NCBI RefSeq assembly: GCF_022317005.1
Contig: NZ_CP081006.1
Coordinates: 248,001 to 312,000, forward strand
Length of the DNA: 64,000 nt
From: Mycobacterium sp. IDR2000157661
Lineage (GTDB): Bacteria > Actinomycetota > Actinomycetes > Mycobacteriales > Mycobacteriaceae
Reading direction: 5' to 3'
Shown here: piece after piece, positions 33,746 to 43,355 of the stretch
Position numbering within the stretch: position 1 is the stretch's first letter
Layout of the letters: every line of letters begins with the position of its first letter
The notes under the pieces: model-generated
The model's input: only the letters and a program-made list of their open reading frames with translations
Database searches by the model: none
Told to the model about the DNA's origin: nothing
Translations under genes and position numbers: made by a program

Positions 33746-34545
33746 AGCAGCGTGCCCTGTCGGGGTTCGGGCTTCACCGGCTCGATCAGCTCCGGCCCGT
33801 TGTTGCGCACGTTGTTCACCAGGCGTGACACCTCCCGGATCTCGACGCGGTCGAGGTCACCGTGGCCGCGTAGCAGACCCTCGTCGATCGGCGCGTCGGG
33901 GTCCAGCCAGCGGTCCCAGTCATCGGCGCTGATGGTCAGCGGCATCCGGTCATGGATCTCGGCGAGCTGACCTGCGGCGTCGGTGGTGATGATCGTGCAA
34001 CTCAGCAGGGGCGGTTCTGACGACGCTGCGGCCGAGCCTTCACGGGGCCGCCACGTCGACCACAGTCCCGCCATGAACAGCGGCTCACCGTCACCGGCGT
34101 ACATGTAGTACGGGGTCTTCGGCCCCTTCGCGTCACCCTTCTTCTGCCACTCGTACCAGCCGTCCATCGGCACCAGGCAGCGCTTGTTCCTTGCGGAGGT
34201 GCGGAACACCGGCGAGGTGGTCAGCTTTTCCGAGCGCGCGTTGATGAGCAACGGCCCCTTGGTTTCCGGCCCGCCCTCGTCGGTGGTCTTGGCCCACGGC
34301 GGCACCAGACCCCACCGCATCGACCGCACCCGCCGGGTTGATTCGTCGTCGGGCTCGGTGTGGCGCTTGACGACGGCGCTGATGGTTGTGGTCGGCGCTA
34401 CGTTGTAGTTCGGTCCGGCGGTGTAGTTCGGTCCGGCGCCCGGCCCAGCGTCGTCCCCCTTGGTCGCCGCCATGGTCTCGTCGATCGCCTTGATCTTCTC
34501 GGCCAGCAGCGCCGGGTCCGTGGTTACCGCGAATCGTCCACACAT
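33742..34545 (-). CDS. SRAP domain protein (abasic-site DNA-protein crosslinker)
   Basis: HMCES/YedK family protein of 267 residues. Cys2, exposed when Met1 is removed, forms a thiazolidine crosslink with abasic sites in single-stranded DNA; this fixes the start at 34545 although an in-frame ATG lies 9 bp upstream. Seen: MCGRFAVTTDP, YNVAPT, MRWGLVPPWAK, INARSEK, RCLVPMDGWYEW and IHDRMPL. Between the first helix and YNVAPT it carries a GPNYTA/GPNYNV duplication encoded by an 18-bp tandem repeat. Divergent from aroA. Confidence 0.93.
   Translation of the reverse strand: MCGRFAVTTDPALLAEKIKAIDETMAATKGDDAGPGAGPNYTAGPNYNVAPTTTISAVVKRHTEPDDESTRRVRSMRWGLVPPWAKTTDEGGPETKGPLLINARSEKLTTSPVFRTSARNKRCLVPMDGWYEWQKKGDAKGPKTPYYMYAGDGEPLFMAGLWSTWRPREGSAAASSEPPLLSCTIITTDAAGQLAEIHDRMPLTISADDWDRWLDPDAPIDEGLLRGHGDLDRVEIREVSRLVNNVRNNGPELIEPVKPEPRQGTLL
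34404..34439. repeat. 18-bp tandem duplication inside the SRAP gene
   Basis: Two copies of an 18-bp unit (beginning TGTAGTTCGGTCC) that differ at one terminal base. On the coding strand they encode GPNYTA and GPNYNV, duplicating the segment that leads into the active-site YNVAPT strand. Confidence 0.85.
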
Positions 34546-34589
34546 GAATCCCATGGTGGCACGCGAACCCGACAGGGCAGGATGGGACC

Positions 34590-35888
34590 GTGAGCAACTG
34601 GCCAGCACCGTCGACGACGATTCCGGTGCACGCGACGGTCACCGTCCCGGGCTCGAAATCGCAGACCAACCGGGCGCTCGTGCTGGCGGCCCTGGCCACC
34701 CCACAGGGGCGTTCGACGATCGACGGCGCGCTGCGCAGCCGAGACACCGACCTGATGATCGGCGCGCTGCAGGCGCTCGGAGTGACGGTCGACGGCAGAG
34801 CCGACGAGCTGAGCGTGACCGGGACGCTCGCACCGCGCGACGGCGCGCGCATCGACTGCGGCCTGGCCGGCACCGTGCTGCGGTTCCTCCCGCCCGTCGC
34901 GGCGTTGGGCACGGCCGCGGTGACGTTCGACGGCGACGAGCAGGCCCGCGCACGGCCGATCGCACCGCTGCTCGACGCCCTGCGCGGCCTCGGGGTGGAC
35001 ATCGACGGCGACGGGTTGCCCTTCGTCGTGCGGGGCGCGGGGTCGGTCGCGGGCGGGACGGTGGAGATCGACGCGTCGGCCTCATCACAGTTCGTCTCGG
35101 GTCTGCTGCTCTCGGGTGCCGGGTTCGCCGAGGGGCTCACCATCGTGCACACCGGGGAGTCGGTGCCCTCGGCGCCGCACGTCGCCATGACGGTGGCCAT
35201 GCTGCGCGACGCCGGGGTCGAGGTCGACGACACGCGCCCGAACAGGTGGCGGGTGTCGCCGGGGCCCGTCGCCGCCCGGCACTGGGACATCGAACCGGAC
35301 CTGTCCAACGCGGTGCCGTTCCTGGCGGCCGCAGTGGTCAGCGGCGGGGCGGTGCGGCTGACCGGCTGGCCGCGGGTCAGCACGCAACCGGCCGAGGCGA
35401 TCATCGCCATCTTGAAGAAGGTGGGATCGCATGTCCGCCACGGCGACACGTACCTCGAGGTGCAGGGCGCCCTGGCGTACGACGGTCTCGACGCCGACCT
35501 GCACAAGGTCGGCGAGTTGGCGCCGGCGGTGGCGGCCCTCGCTGCGCTGGCTACGCCCGGTTCGGTCTCGCGGCTGTCGGGCATCGCGCACTTGCGCGGT
35601 CATGAAACCGACCGGCTCGCAGCGCTTTCCGCGGAGATCAACGGCCTGGGCGGTCAGTGTGAGGAAACCGCCGACGGCCTGGTGATCACTGCGCGGCCAC
35701 TGCACGGGGGAGTGTGGCGGTCCTACGCCGACCATCGGATGGCCACCGCGGGTGCCATCGTGGGACTGCGGGTGCCCGATGTCGAGGTGGCCGACATCGA
35801 CACCACCGCCAAGACGCTGCCCGACTTCCCGCAGCTGTGGACGGCCATGCTGGCCGGCCAGTCATCCGATCTCGAGGCGAATACTTGA
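34590..35888 (+). CDS. aroA: 3-phosphoshikimate 1-carboxyvinyltransferase AroA
   Basis: EPSP synthase of 432 residues, sixth step of the shikimate pathway. Seen: [18 protein letters not shown] (phosphoenolpyruvate and shikimate binding), [22 protein letters not shown], and the C-terminal [15 protein letters not shown]. The GTG start gives the normal N-terminus MSNWPAPS. Its stop overlaps the TTG start of rsgA. The SRAP gene is divergent, 44 bp away. Confidence 0.96.
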   Translation: MSNWPAPSTTIPVHATVTVPGSKSQTNRALVLAALATPQGRSTIDGALRSRDTDLMIGALQALGVTVDGRADELSVTGTLAPRDGARIDCGLAGTVLRFLPPVAALGTAAVTFDGDEQARARPIAPLLDALRGLGVDIDGDGLPFVVRGAGSVAGGTVEIDASASSQFVSGLLLSGAGFAEGLTIVHTGESVPSAPHVAMTVAMLRDAGVEVDDTRPNRWRVSPGPVAARHWDIEPDLSNAVPFLAAAVVSGGAVRLTGWPRVSTQPAEAIIAILKKVGSHVRHGDTYLEVQGALAYDGLDADLHKVGELAPAVAALAALATPGSVSRLSGIAHLRGHETDRLAALSAEINGLGGQCEETADGLVITARPLHGGVWRSYADHRMATAGAIVGLRVPDVEVADIDTTAKTLPDFPQLWTAMLAGQSSDLEANT

Positions 35889-36874
35889 GCCCTCGCGAGT
35901 ACGACGAGTCCGATGTCCGGGTCCGCCCCGGCCGTGGCTCGCGACCGCGAACCAAGACCAGGCCTGAGCATGCCGACGCGCAGGAAGCCATGGTGGTCTC
36001 CGTCGACCGGGGCCGGTGGGGCTGTGCGCTGGGCGGCGACCCCGGCCGCCCGGTCACGGCGATGCGGGCACGCGAACTGGGCCGCACCCCGATCGTCGTC
36101 GGCGACGACGTCGACATCGTCGGTGACCTGTCGGGCAGACCCGACACCCTGGCCCGCATCGTGCGGCGCGGTGACCGGCGAACGGTGTTGCGCCGCACCG
36201 CCGATGACACCGACCCCAGCGAGCGCGTCGTCGTCGCCAACGCCGACCAACTGCTGATCGTGGTGGCTCTGGCCGACCCGCCACCACGCACCGGGCTGGT
36301 CGAGCGCGCGCTGATCGCCGCTTACGCCGGTGGCCTGAAGCCGATCCTGTGCCTGACGAAGAACGATCTGGCGCCGGCCGAGACCTTCGCCGCGCAATTC
36401 GCCGACCTCGACCTGACCGTCACCACCGCCGGGCGCGACGATCCGCTCGACGTGGTGGCTCCCCTGCTGGCCGACCAGGTGACGGTGCTGCTCGGCCATT
36501 CCGGCGTCGGAAAGTCGACCCTCGTCAACCGCCTTGTGCCGCAGGCACATCGAACCACCGGCGAAGTCACCGACGTCGGCAAGGGCAGACACACCTCGAC
36601 GCAGTCGGTGGCGCTGCCGCTGGGCGTCGGCGGCTGGGTCGTCGACACCCCCGGCATCCGGTCGTTCGGGCTGGCCCACATCGAACCCGACGACGTGATG
36701 CTGGCCTTCTCGGATCTGGCCGACACCATCGAGGAGTGTCCCCGCGGCTGCGGGCATCTCGGCCCGCCCGCCGATCCGGAGTGCGCGCTCGACACGCTGA
36801 CCGGCGCGGCCGCCACCCGCGCCGCCGCGGCCAGGCGCCTGCTGTCCACGCTGCGCGAGGCGGCCGCCTACTAG
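35885..36874 (+). CDS. rsgA: Small ribosomal subunit GTPase RsgA
   Basis: Circularly permuted GTPase of 329 residues that acts late in 30S maturation. Motif order is G4 (TKND) before G1 (GHSGVGKST) and G3 (DTPG), as expected for this family, after an N-terminal OB fold ([15 protein letters not shown]) and before a zinc-binding tail CPRGCGH...C. The rare TTG start at 35885 overlaps the aroA stop (TTGA); it reproduces the conserved beginning [13 protein letters not shown]. Confidence 0.93.
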   Translation: MSPREYDESDVRVRPGRGSRPRTKTRPEHADAQEAMVVSVDRGRWGCALGGDPGRPVTAMRARELGRTPIVVGDDVDIVGDLSGRPDTLARIVRRGDRRTVLRRTADDTDPSERVVVANADQLLIVVALADPPPRTGLVERALIAAYAGGLKPILCLTKNDLAPAETFAAQFADLDLTVTTAGRDDPLDVVAPLLADQVTVLLGHSGVGKSTLVNRLVPQAHRTTGEVTDVGKGRHTSTQSVALPLGVGGWVVDTPGIRSFGLAHIEPDDVMLAFSDLADTIEECPRGCGHLGPPADPECALDTLTGAAATRAAAARRLLSTLREAAAY

Positions 36875-36893
36875 TGCCGCCCCCGAAGGCGGG

Positions 36894-38132
36894 TCAGGCG
36901 GCGAGCTGTCGCTGGACGCGCTTCTCGCGACGGCGGGCCCGCACGGCGGCCACCGCCGACTTCAGCCCACGACGCTGAGCCGGTTCGAGTTCGGCGAACA
37001 TCCGCTCGCTCCGGGTCTCCGGTGCGTTGTCGGCGGTGTCGGCCAGGTACTTGTCGGGCAGCGACAGCTTGGCGATGGTCCGCCACGCCTTGCCGTACTG
37101 CAGCAGGAACGACCCGGTGGTGTAGGGCAGGTCGTACTTGTCGCACACCTGACGCACCCGCACCGAGATCTCATGCAAGCGATTGCTCGGGAGGTCCGGG
37201 TAGAGGTGGTGCTCGATCTGGTGGCACAGGTTGCCGCTCATGAAGCGCAGCGCCGGACCACCCTCGAAGTTCGCGCTGCCCAGCATCTGGCGCAGATACC
37301 AGTGCCCCTTGGACTCGCCCACCATGTCGGTCTTGGTGAACTTCTCTGCGCCGTCGGGGAAGTGGCCGCAGAAGATCACCGCGTTGGACCACACGTTGCG
37401 GATGACGTTGGCGACGGCATTGGCCTTGAGCGTCGAGGAGTATGTGGCACCCGGCGACAGCGAGGTCAGCGCGGGGTAGGCGACGTAATCCTTGAGCACC
37501 TGTCCGCCCGCCTTGACGGCGAACTCACGTGCCCGGATCTTGCTCTCGTCCCGGTTGTCCCTGCCCTTGAAGACCTTGCCGAGCTCGACGTGCTGCAGCC
37601 CGATTCCCCATTCGAAGCCGAGGGCGAGAATCGTGTTGTAGAGCAGGTTGCCGAGGTTGAAGGGCTTCCACTTCGCGTCGCGGGTGACCCGGATCAGCCC
37701 GTAGCCCACATCGTCGTCCATGCCGAGGATGTTGGTGTACTTGTGATGCATGAAGTTGTGGGTGAACCGCCAGTGCTTGGACGCTCCGGTGGTATCCCAC
37801 TCCCACGTCGACGAGTGGATCTCGGGATCGTTCATCCAGTCCCACTGGCCGTGCATGACGTTGTGGCCGATCTCCATGTTCTCGATGATCTTGGCCACAC
37901 CCAGCGCGACGGTGCCCGCCCACCATGCCGAGCGGCGCGAGCTCGCGGCCAGCGTCAGGCGGGCCGCGATCTCCAGCGCACGCTGCGCGGCGATGGTGCG
38001 GTGGATGTAGCGGGCATCGCCCGCGCCACGGGAGTCCTCGATGTCCTGGCGGATCGCGTCCAGCTCGACGGCCAGACTCTCGATGTCCGCATCGGTCAGA
38101 TGCGCAAACTCAGGAACGTCGGTGATCGCCAT
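36894..38132 (-). CDS. desA3: Acyl-CoA delta-9 desaturase DesA3
   Basis: Membrane fatty-acyl desaturase of 412 residues that introduces a cis double bond into stearoyl-CoA (oleic acid synthesis). All three histidine boxes are present: HNVMH near 89, HNFMHH near 123 and HQIEHH near 301. An AAAGGAGG ribosome-binding site precedes the ATG. It takes electrons from the reductase encoded immediately upstream. A 24-bp inverted repeat overlaps its promoter. It is convergent with rsgA (19 bp). Confidence 0.95.
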   Translation of the reverse strand: MAITDVPEFAHLTDADIESLAVELDAIRQDIEDSRGAGDARYIHRTIAAQRALEIAARLTLAASSRRSAWWAGTVALGVAKIIENMEIGHNVMHGQWDWMNDPEIHSSTWEWDTTGASKHWRFTHNFMHHKYTNILGMDDDVGYGLIRVTRDAKWKPFNLGNLLYNTILALGFEWGIGLQHVELGKVFKGRDNRDESKIRAREFAVKAGGQVLKDYVAYPALTSLSPGATYSSTLKANAVANVIRNVWSNAVIFCGHFPDGAEKFTKTDMVGESKGHWYLRQMLGSANFEGGPALRFMSGNLCHQIEHHLYPDLPSNRLHEISVRVRQVCDKYDLPYTTGSFLLQYGKAWRTIAKLSLPDKYLADTADNAPETRSERMFAELEPAQRRGLKSAVAAVRARRREKRVQRQLAA

Positions 38133-38163
38133 CGTCAGCCTCCTTTCGCATACCTACGCTAAC

Positions 38164-38187
38164 GTAACCTACGTACCCGTAGGTTAC
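38164..38187. promoter_or_regulatory. Perfect inverted-repeat operator upstream of desA3
   Basis: GTAACCTACG, spacer TACC, CGTAGGTTAC: a perfect 10-bp inverted repeat over 24 bp, typical of a TetR-family dimer site. A TACGTT -10-like box on the minus strand (38161-38166) overlaps its edge, so binding should repress. The identical half-site recurs before the reductase gene. Confidence 0.75.
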
Positions 38188-38200
38188 CAGTCAGTAAACC

Positions 38201-39355
38201 TTAGACGTCGAGCACACAGTCCCCCGACGCCGCCGAGATGCAGGTCTGCACCCGACTCCCCGGTTCGTGCTCGAATCCCGTGCGCAGGTCGCGGACGTGC
38301 CCGTCGAGCAGTCCCACCACGCAGGACTGACAAATACCCATCCGGCAGCCGAACGGCATCCTGATTCCGGCCTGCTCACCGGCGTCCATCAACGGGGTGG
38401 CGGCGTCGACTGACACCGACTTGCCGCTGCGGGCGAACTCGACCGTTCCGCCCTGGCCGTGCACCGCGGATCTCGACATCGCGAAGCGCTCGAGGTGCAG
38501 TCGTTCCGCCAGTCCGGCGGCCGCCCACGACCGCTGCGCCGCGTCCAGCATGCCGCCGGGTCCACACGCCCACGTATGCCGCTCGCGCCAGTCGGGCACC
38601 TCGTCGTCCAGGCGGGCCAACTCCAGGCGGCCCTCGGTGCGGGTCGCGCGCAGCCGGAGTCGGTATCCGTCTTGGGAGCGGGCCAGCTCGGCGAGTTCGG
38701 TCGCGAACATCACATCGGATTCCGTTGGCGCGGAATGTATGTGGACGATGTCGGTGATCTGCCCGCGCCGGGCAAGGGTGCGCAGCATCGACATCACCGG
38801 GGTGATGCCGGAACCGCCGGTGAGGAACAGCACCTTCGGCGGCGCCGGGTCGGGCATCACGAAGTTGCCCTGCGGCGCGGCCAACCGCACGATCGTGCCG
38901 GGCGCCACCCCGCCGACGAGGTGCGTCGACAGGAACCCCTCGGGCATGGCCTTCACGGTGATGGTGATCGTGCGGGTGGACCGGATTCCTTGTGCTCCTC
39001 GCGTGCGCAGTGCCGGGGCCGAGGTCAGCGAGTAGGACCGCCACCGCCAGCGCCCGTCGATGAGCACCCCGATGCCGATGTACTGCCCCGGTTCGTAGTC
39101 GAGGGTGAAACCCCATCCCGGCTTGATGACCAGCGTCGCGGAGTCCTCGGTCTCGCGACGCACCTCGAGCACCCGGCCGCGCAGTTCACGCGCGCTCCAC
39201 AGCGGGTTGGCCAGCTGCAGATAGTCGTCGGGCAGCAGCGGCGTGGTGATCCGCGCCGCGATCGAGCGCAGCGCGTTCCAGTGCTTGGCACCGGCGACCG
39301 TGGGCCGCACCGTGTCGGCGACATTGGCCGACACCTTGATCGAGCTCTTGGCCAT
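38201..39355 (-). CDS. NADPH oxidoreductase partner of DesA3 (Rv3230c type)
   Basis: Flavin reductase of 384 residues with a plant-type ferredoxin tail that supplies electrons to DesA3. Seen: RSYSLTSAP (FAD binding), [13 protein letters not shown] (NADPH), [11 protein letters not shown], then the [2Fe-2S] site CRMGICQSC with a fourth cysteine in QTCISA. The ATG at 39355 lies 6 nt after a TACCGT box, so the message is probably leaderless. Located directly upstream of desA3 in the same direction, 68 bp away. Confidence 0.93.
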   Translation of the reverse strand: MAKSSIKVSANVADTVRPTVAGAKHWNALRSIAARITTPLLPDDYLQLANPLWSARELRGRVLEVRRETEDSATLVIKPGWGFTLDYEPGQYIGIGVLIDGRWRWRSYSLTSAPALRTRGAQGIRSTRTITITVKAMPEGFLSTHLVGGVAPGTIVRLAAPQGNFVMPDPAPPKVLFLTGGSGITPVMSMLRTLARRGQITDIVHIHSAPTESDVMFATELAELARSQDGYRLRLRATRTEGRLELARLDDEVPDWRERHTWACGPGGMLDAAQRSWAAAGLAERLHLERFAMSRSAVHGQGGTVEFARSGKSVSVDAATPLMDAGEQAGIRMPFGCRMGICQSCVVGLLDGHVRDLRTGFEHEPGSRVQTCISAASGDCVLDV

Positions 39356-39356
39356 A

Positions 39357-39393
39357 AACCTACGGTACCGTAACCTACGCTTCCGTATCCAGT
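39357..39393. promoter_or_regulatory. Overlapping operator half-sites upstream of the reductase gene
   Basis: Contains GTAACCTACG (39370-39379), identical to the desA3 operator half-site, followed after the same 4-nt spacer by CGTA. It also contains an overlapping AACCTACG-GTAC-CGTA arrangement (39357-39371). Two degenerate operators appear to share one half-site across the -10 box. Confidence 0.6.
39362..39367 (-). promoter_or_regulatory. -10 box (TACCGT) of leaderless reductase transcript
   Basis: TANNNT box 6 nt before the ATG at 39355, inside the cluster of operator half-sites. Confidence 0.5.
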
Positions 39394-39420
39394 CCGGTCG
39401 CCGCTTCCGGGTGGAAGAAA

Positions 39421-39918
39421 TCAGAGCAGTTCGAGCAGGAACGGCAGCTCCTGCGGCGCGTACCAGGCCAGGTCGTGGTCCTGAGCGTCGCCGATGGTCA
39501 ACTCCGCATCCTCGTCGCCGAGGTCGGCCTCGTCGACGGCCTCGATCGCAGGCCGCACCGCAGCCTCGGCGTCGGCGTTGTCCACGTAGGCGGCGATCAC
39601 GTCGTCGAATCCGATGGGCCCGGCCAGTCGCACCACCGCGTCGTCCAGATCCGGCCGCAGGGCGACGTCGGCGACTTCGGCCACCAGCACCGCGCGCCTC
39701 TTCGGCAAATCCGAAACACCCTCACCGGCCAACAACCGCAACGACGCCAGCGCCGCGTCCCGCAGGGCGACCTCGGCCAACTCGTCCTGGTCACCCTGCG
39801 CATAGGCCTCCCGCAGTGCAGGCGTCACCGCGAACGCGGTTCCGCTGCGGGCGTGCAGCACCCGGTCGGCGACGAGTCGCTGCAGCATGGCGAGAGTCGC
39901 CGGGACGTAGACACGCAC
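39421..39918 (-). CDS. Conserved protein of unknown function (DUF6912-like, Rv3231c type)
   Basis: Protein of 165 residues, acidic in its last third. It starts [16 protein letters not shown] and ends [14 protein letters not shown], the conserved ends of an actinobacterial family without known role. GTG start with a TAACCT box 6 nt upstream, so probably leaderless although it lies only 9 bp from the BCCT stop. Confidence 0.8.
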   Translation of the reverse strand: MRVYVPATLAMLQRLVADRVLHARSGTAFAVTPALREAYAQGDQDELAEVALRDAALASLRLLAGEGVSDLPKRRAVLVAEVADVALRPDLDDAVVRLAGPIGFDDVIAAYVDNADAEAAVRPAIEAVDEADLGDEDAELTIGDAQDHDLAWYAPQELPFLLELL

Positions 39919-39924
39919 CAGGCG

Positions 39925-39930
39925 AGGTTA
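39925..39930 (-). promoter_or_regulatory. -10 box (TAACCT) of leaderless transcript
   Basis: TANNNT box 6 nt before GTG 39918, overlapping the end of the BCCT gene. Confidence 0.45.
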
Positions 39931-41682
39931 GCGGTCCCCGTTGCGTGCGCTGCCCGGATCCTTCTCCACCGAGATGATGAAGTCGTCGCCGTGCGCGGTG
40001 ACGCCGTGGATCACCGCGGTGTCGACGGCCTGCTCCGCGTACTGTTTGCGCACCACCATCGGGTCGCGGCGCAGGTCTCTCATGAGCGCGACCGCCAGGC
40101 CGACCATGACGACCACGAACGGCAGCGCCGCGATGATCGTGATGGTCTGCAGGCCGGTCAACGCATCCTGCCCGCCGACGAGCAGCATCACCGCGGCGAC
40201 GGCGCCGGTCGCAACGCCCCAGAAGATCACCATGCCGCGCCCGGGTCTGATGGTGCCGTGCTCGGACAGCGAGCCCATCACCACCGAGGCGGCGTCGGCG
40301 CCGGAGACGAAGAAGATCGCGACCAGCACCATCACCAGCACGCTGGCGATCGTCGCCAGCGGGTACTGGTCGAGCAGACCGAAAAGCTGCGCCTCGATGC
40401 TCTCCTGACCGGCGAGGTCCACCCCGCCCTCCTGCTCGCGGATCGCGGCTCCGCCGAACACTGCGAACCACACCAGCGACACCAGGCTCGGCACCAGCAG
40501 CACTCCGCCGACGAACTGGCGGATGGTGCGCCCGCGCGAGATCCGCGCGATGAACATCCCGACGAACGGTGTCCACGACACCCACCAGGCCCAGTAGAAG
40601 ATCGTCCACGACTGCAGCCACTCGTTGACCACCGAACCCTCGGCGCCGGTGCGCGCCGACATCATCGCGAGGTCGGCCAGGTAGCTGCCCACACCGGTCG
40701 GCAGCAGGTTGAGGATGAACACCGTGGGGCCGACGACGAAGACGAACAACGCGAGCACAAGGGCCAGCACCATGTTGATGTTGGACAGCCATTGGATGCC
40801 GCGCGCGATGCCCGAGACCGCCGACAGCACGAACGCCACGGTGAGCACCGCAATGATCATGACCAGGATCGCGTTGCCGGTCTCGCCGATGCCGGCCACC
40901 AGCTGCAGGCCGCTGCGGATCTGCAGGGCACCCAGACCCAGTGAGGCGGCCGACCCGAACAGCGTGGCGAAGATCGCCAGCATGTCGATCACCTTGCCCC
41001 ACGACCCGTTGGCGCGGGCGCCGATCAACGGCTCGAACGCCGCACTGATCAGCTGCAGCCGGCCCTTGCGGTACACGCCGTAGGCGATGGCCAGCCCGAC
41101 GACGGCGTAGATGGCCCACGGGTGCAGGGTCCAGTGGAACAACGTGGTCGCCATCGCGGTCTGCACGGCGTCCGGATTACCCGCGGGGCCGGTGTCCGGC
41201 GGCGGCGTCGCGAAGTGCGACAGCGGTTCGGCCACGCCGAAGAACATCAGGCCGATGCCCATGCCGGCGCTGAACATCATCGCCACCCACGACACGCCGT
41301 GGAACTCGGGCTGCTCGTCGTCGCGGCCCAGCGGGATGTTCCCGTAGCGGCCCACGGCCAGCCAGAGTATGAACACCACGAAGCCCGATGCGGTGAGCAC
41401 GAACAGCCACCCGGTGGTGTTCATCACCCAGGTCAGCGCGTTGCCCGACGCGGTAGCCAGCGATTCGGTGCTGACGAAGCCCCAGATCAGGAAGCCGATG
41501 GCGACGACGGCGGTCACGCCGAACACCACCCAGTCCACACCCCGCGAACGGCGGTCGGCTTCGGCCACGATCGGCTGGTCGAGCACCGGGTGCGGGATCA
41601 CCTCGTCGGTGGGCGACTTCAGCGCCCTCTCGGTGGCGGCCTTGGCCCTATTGGTCCTGTGGTTCTCGGGGGTAACTGTCAT
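39928..41682 (-). CDS. BCCT-family glycine betaine/choline transporter
   Basis: Sodium-coupled osmolyte transporter of 584 residues with twelve predicted membrane segments. Seen: GMGIGLMFFGVAEP (the glycine stretch of the sodium/betaine site), a tryptophan-rich WTIFYWAWWVSWTPFVGMFIARISRGR segment (landmark residues only; the WTPF and aromatic box coordinate the quaternary amine), and an extended charged C-terminus. Related to BetP of M. tuberculosis, which lies elsewhere. The equivalent place in M. tuberculosis holds ppk2. Probably an osmoprotection gene acquired or moved here. Confidence 0.88.
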   Translation of the reverse strand: MTVTPENHRTNRAKAATERALKSPTDEVIPHPVLDQPIVAEADRRSRGVDWVVFGVTAVVAIGFLIWGFVSTESLATASGNALTWVMNTTGWLFVLTASGFVVFILWLAVGRYGNIPLGRDDEQPEFHGVSWVAMMFSAGMGIGLMFFGVAEPLSHFATPPPDTGPAGNPDAVQTAMATTLFHWTLHPWAIYAVVGLAIAYGVYRKGRLQLISAAFEPLIGARANGSWGKVIDMLAIFATLFGSAASLGLGALQIRSGLQLVAGIGETGNAILVMIIAVLTVAFVLSAVSGIARGIQWLSNINMVLALVLALFVFVVGPTVFILNLLPTGVGSYLADLAMMSARTGAEGSVVNEWLQSWTIFYWAWWVSWTPFVGMFIARISRGRTIRQFVGGVLLVPSLVSLVWFAVFGGAAIREQEGGVDLAGQESIEAQLFGLLDQYPLATIASVLVMVLVAIFFVSGADAASVVMGSLSEHGTIRPGRGMVIFWGVATGAVAAVMLLVGGQDALTGLQTITIIAALPFVVVMVGLAVALMRDLRRDPMVVRKQYAEQAVDTAVIHGVTAHGDDFIISVEKDPGSARNGDR

Positions 41683-41743
41683 GGTGAGCCAATTCGACCC
41701 TCCCCGCGGTTCACCCGTCAATCCCGCAAAGGCAACGAAGGCG

Positions 41744-43153
41744 TCACTTCGCCGCCTCGAGAAGTTCCTCGAGCGATTCGCTGAGCAGGCTCGGCAGCAC
41801 GTCGACGTCGCTCATCGCGTCGCGGTCGGCGTTGATGCCGAAGTACACCATGCCGTTGTAGGACGTGACCCCGATGGCCAGCACCTGGTTGTGCAGCAAC
41901 GGTGGCACCGCATAGGTCTCGAGCAGTTTGGTGCCCGCTACGTACATCTGCTTCTGTGCGCCGGGCACGTTGGTGATCAGCAGGTTGAACACCCGCGCCG
42001 AGAAGCTGGTGGCGACTCGGATTCCCATGGCGTGCAACGTCGGCGGGGCGAAACCCGACAGCGTGACGATGGTCCTGGCGTCCACCAGGCTGTTCGCGGT
42101 CGGATGCTGTTCGGTGGCGTGCGCGATCTGGGACAGCCGTACCACCGGATTGCCCTCGCCGACCGGCAGGTCGATCAGAAACGGCGACACCTGGCTGATC
42201 GCCTGCCCCGGGCCCGTGGATTCGCGGTCGGGTTCGGGATAGACCGACATCGGCGCCATCGCACGCACCGTCGTCGTCGCGGTCACCGGTTCCCCCCGCG
42301 ACATCAGCCAGTTGCGCAACGCGCCTGCCACCACCGCAAGCACCACGTCGTTGACGTCGCAGTCGTAGCGGGCCCGCACCGTCCGGTAGTCCTCGAGGCG
42401 GCAGGCGGCCACCGTGATACGGCGGTTGCGCGACACCGTGGTGTTCAGCGGGCTGCTGGGCGCGGTACCGCGGGCCACCGTGCGGGCCACCTCGACGAAG
42501 CGGCGGCCCATGTCGGCCAGCTGACCCGCGTTGGTCGCCACCTCGGTGACCGCGCTGCGGACCGCGCCGAACTGCTCGGCGGGGCGCATGATCCACTCTC
42601 CGAGGGCGCCCATCAGCAGTTGGCGATCACTGGGCTCGCGGGCAGGGATCCAGATGTCCTCACCGAACTCCGGCGGCTTCTGGGTGCGGTCGGCGATGAC
42701 GTGGCCGATCTCCAGCGCCGTCATCCCGTTGACCAGAGCCTGGTGTGACTTGGTGTAGAGCGCGATGCGGTTCTTGGCCAGCCCCTCGATCAGGTACATC
42801 TCCCACAGTGGCCGCGAGCGGTCCAGTGGCCGCGAGCCGAGCCGGGCGATCAGCTCGTGCAGCTGGGCGTCACTGCCCGGCGACGGCAGCGCGGAACGAC
42901 GGACATGGTAGGTGATATCGAAGTCGCGGTCGTCCACCCAGACCGGGCGCGCCAGCCCCAATGTCACCTCCCGCACCTTCTGCCGATAGCGCGGGATCTG
43001 CGGCAGCCGCTGTTCGACAGTGGCGAGCAGGGTTTCGTAGCTGAGCCCGCTACGGGGCCTGCGCAGGATCGACAGTGTTGCGACGTACATCGGCGTGGAG
43101 CTGTTCTCGAGGCGGAAGAACGCCGCGTCGGCCGCCGACAACCTGGTCACCAT
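41744..43153 (-). CDS. tgs3: WS/DGAT-family acyltransferase, Tgs3-like (intact)
   Basis: Triacylglycerol synthase family protein of 469 residues. The N-terminal RLSAADAAFFRLEN and RPLWEMYLIEGL are typical, as is the C-terminal ITNVPGAQKQMYVAG. The catalytic HHxxxDG motif is degenerate: SHQALVNG, with the first histidine and the aspartate replaced, so classic acyltransferase activity is uncertain. In M. tuberculosis H37Rv the same sequence is split into Rv3234c and Rv3233c; here one frame covers both. A GAAGGAGG site precedes the start. Confidence 0.88.
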   Translation of the reverse strand: MVTRLSAADAAFFRLENSSTPMYVATLSILRRPRSGLSYETLLATVEQRLPQIPRYRQKVREVTLGLARPVWVDDRDFDITYHVRRSALPSPGSDAQLHELIARLGSRPLDRSRPLWEMYLIEGLAKNRIALYTKSHQALVNGMTALEIGHVIADRTQKPPEFGEDIWIPAREPSDRQLLMGALGEWIMRPAEQFGAVRSAVTEVATNAGQLADMGRRFVEVARTVARGTAPSSPLNTTVSRNRRITVAACRLEDYRTVRARYDCDVNDVVLAVVAGALRNWLMSRGEPVTATTTVRAMAPMSVYPEPDRESTGPGQAISQVSPFLIDLPVGEGNPVVRLSQIAHATEQHPTANSLVDARTIVTLSGFAPPTLHAMGIRVATSFSARVFNLLITNVPGAQKQMYVAGTKLLETYAVPPLLHNQVLAIGVTSYNGMVYFGINADRDAMSDVDVLPSLLSESLEELLEAAK

Positions 43154-43355
43154 TGCGACGCCGCCCTCCTTCTCCAGGTCGCCAACGGCCGCGCGACCGC
43201 GCCGAGGGTGTCGAGCACTCCGTCACGCTATCGGCCGACCCTTCCCCGGCGCAGCACGGGTGCACGAGCCCCCATGCAAACCGTGCGATCATAAGTCAGT
43301 CTGCGACTCTCCAGCAGGCGCGTCCCGTCACACCGACACGCTGGAGAGCCGTTCC

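Noticed and set aside
43095-43355. N-terminal extension of the Rv3235-family protein by 87 codons
   Set aside because: It overlaps the divergent tgs3-like gene and shows no conservation; the GTG at 43356 has a ribosome-binding site.
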